Assembly: GCA_027001345.1 (NCBI GenBank)
Contig: JALTMS010000245.1
Coordinates: forward strand, 1-6,104
Reading direction: 5' to 3'
From: Acidobacteriota bacterium
GTDB lineage: Bacteria > Acidobacteriota > Polarisedimenticolia > J045
DNA length: 6,104 bases
Within the stretch, counting starts at the first letter, position 1. Each line of letters opens with the position of its first letter. The translations under genes were made by a program, and so were the position numbers. Positions 5,483 through 6,104 of this stretch are shown here, one piece after another. The notes beneath the pieces are model-generated. The model was not told the origin of the DNA. It saw only the letters and a program-made list of their open reading frames with translations, and ran no database searches.

Positions 5483-6104
5483 ATGACGAAAGACGAGGGC
5501 AGGATCCCCGTCGCCATTCTCGGCGCGACGGGGCTGGTCGGGCAGCGCTTGCTGGCGCTGCTGGAGAGGCATCCCTGGTTCGAAATCGCCGAAGTTGCGG
5601 CTTCCGAGCGTAGCGCGGGCAAGCCCTTCGCTCAGGCGACGCGCTGGCGTCTGGCGCAGCCCATCCCCGAAGCCGTGGCCAAAATGACCGTCGTCGGCTC
5701 CGATCCCGAGCAGGTGCACTCGAAGGTGGTCTTCTCGGCCCTCGATGCGGTCGCCGCCGGGCAGGTGGAGGCCCGCTTTGCCGCCGCGGGACGGGCCGTG
5801 ATTTCCAATGCGCGCACCCACCGCATGGCTCCGGACGTGCCGCTGCTGATCCCGGAGGTCAACCCCGACCACCTCGGCCTGATCGAGCGACAGCCGACCC
5901 GCCGCCGCAGCGGCGGCTTCATCGTCACCAATCCCAACTGCTCGACCATTGCTCTGGCTCTGGCCCTGGCTCCTTTTGAGCAGCGATGGGGGATCGAGGA
6001 GGTCATCGTCACGACTCTGCAGGCGATTTCGGGGGCGGGTTACCCCGGTGCGGCGGCCCTCGATCTGATCGACAACGTCGTCCCCTGGATCGACGGCGAG
6101 GAAG
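5483..6104 (+). CDS. asd: aspartate-semialdehyde dehydrogenase, archaeal/fungal type, N-terminal part
   Basis: The frame has no stop before the window ends, so 207 residues of a protein of usually about 340-360 are seen. The enzyme reduces L-aspartyl-4-phosphate to L-aspartate 4-semialdehyde with NADPH, the branch step to lysine/diaminopimelate, threonine and methionine, in the cytoplasm. Residues 14-22 form the nucleotide-binding loop GATGLVGQR; ASERSAGK (40-47) is the NADP 2'-phosphate region; NPNCSTI carries the catalytic Cys153; QAISGAGYPG from Gln180 is the substrate-site segment; DNVVPWIDGEE follows at the edge. ISNARTHRM, VPLLIPEVNPDHL and SGAGYPG resemble the archaeal and yeast enzymes rather than E. 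coli Asd. The ATG at 5483 is chosen because it places the Rossmann motif at the usual distance and has a weak purine run GAAGAG before it; the ATG at 5473 is out of frame. The His and Arg active-site residues of the C-terminal half lie outside the window. Confidence 0.96.
   Translation, partial: MTKDEGRIPVAILGATGLVGQRLLALLERHPWFEIAEVAASERSAGKPFAQATRWRLAQPIPEAVAKMTVVGSDPEQVHSKVVFSALDAVAAGQVEARFAAAGRAVISNARTHRMAPDVPLLIPEVNPDHLGLIERQPTRRRSGGFIVTNPNCSTIALALALAPFEQRWGIEEVIVTTLQAISGAGYPGAAALDLIDNVVPWIDGEE

Noticed and set aside
1..6104. Defence system, mobile element, CRISPR array or biosynthetic cluster
   Set aside because: I saw no transposase, integrase, nuclease, repeat array or clustered biosynthetic enzymes. 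Codon use and composition look uniform across the window.

Overview
The window is ordinary-looking, GC-rich bacterial chromosome with dense coding, GTG starts and 4-bp start/stop overlaps. It holds five genes on the + strand (the first and last cut by the window edges) and one small gene on the - strand. I see no mobile element, CRISPR array, tRNA or rRNA. The strong GC bias at third codon positions, the HEAT-repeat plus degenerate HD-GYP pair, and an aspartate-semialdehyde dehydrogenase of the archaeal/fungal type would suit Acidobacteriota or a similar deep-branching GC-rich phylum. That placement is a low-confidence inference.

Layout: (1) 2-364 +, the C-terminal end of a HEAT-repeat-like protein. 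Its stop overlaps the GTG of (2) 361-1500 +, an HD-GYP-like protein whose core motif reads CDVG instead of HD(I/V)G. After a 73-bp gap comes (3) 1574-2413 +, a CysQ/inositol-monophosphatase-family phosphatase. Its GTG lies just behind a TAGAAT box, so the gene may be leaderless. Its stop overlaps the GTG of (4) 2410-4809 +, a 799-residue exported protein of unknown function with TPR-like helices and two similar C-terminal beta-rich modules. A hairpin with a T-tract (- strand reading) at 4809-4837 ends the convergent gene (5) 4863-5303 -, a 146-residue exported protein of unknown function. A 179-bp divergent spacer with a 29-bp imperfect palindrome and promoter-like boxes separates it from (6) 5483-6104 + (continuing past the window), asd.

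Functionally the region looks like neighbouring small transcription units, not one system. Genes 1 and 2 are translationally coupled and may form a signalling or scaffold pair. Genes 3 and 4 are coupled, but nothing in sequence links their biochemistry. asd begins its own unit in aspartate-family amino acid synthesis. The points most worth a second look are the altered HD-GYP active site, the architecture of the 799-residue protein, the operator-like palindrome between the divergent genes, and the asd subtype.
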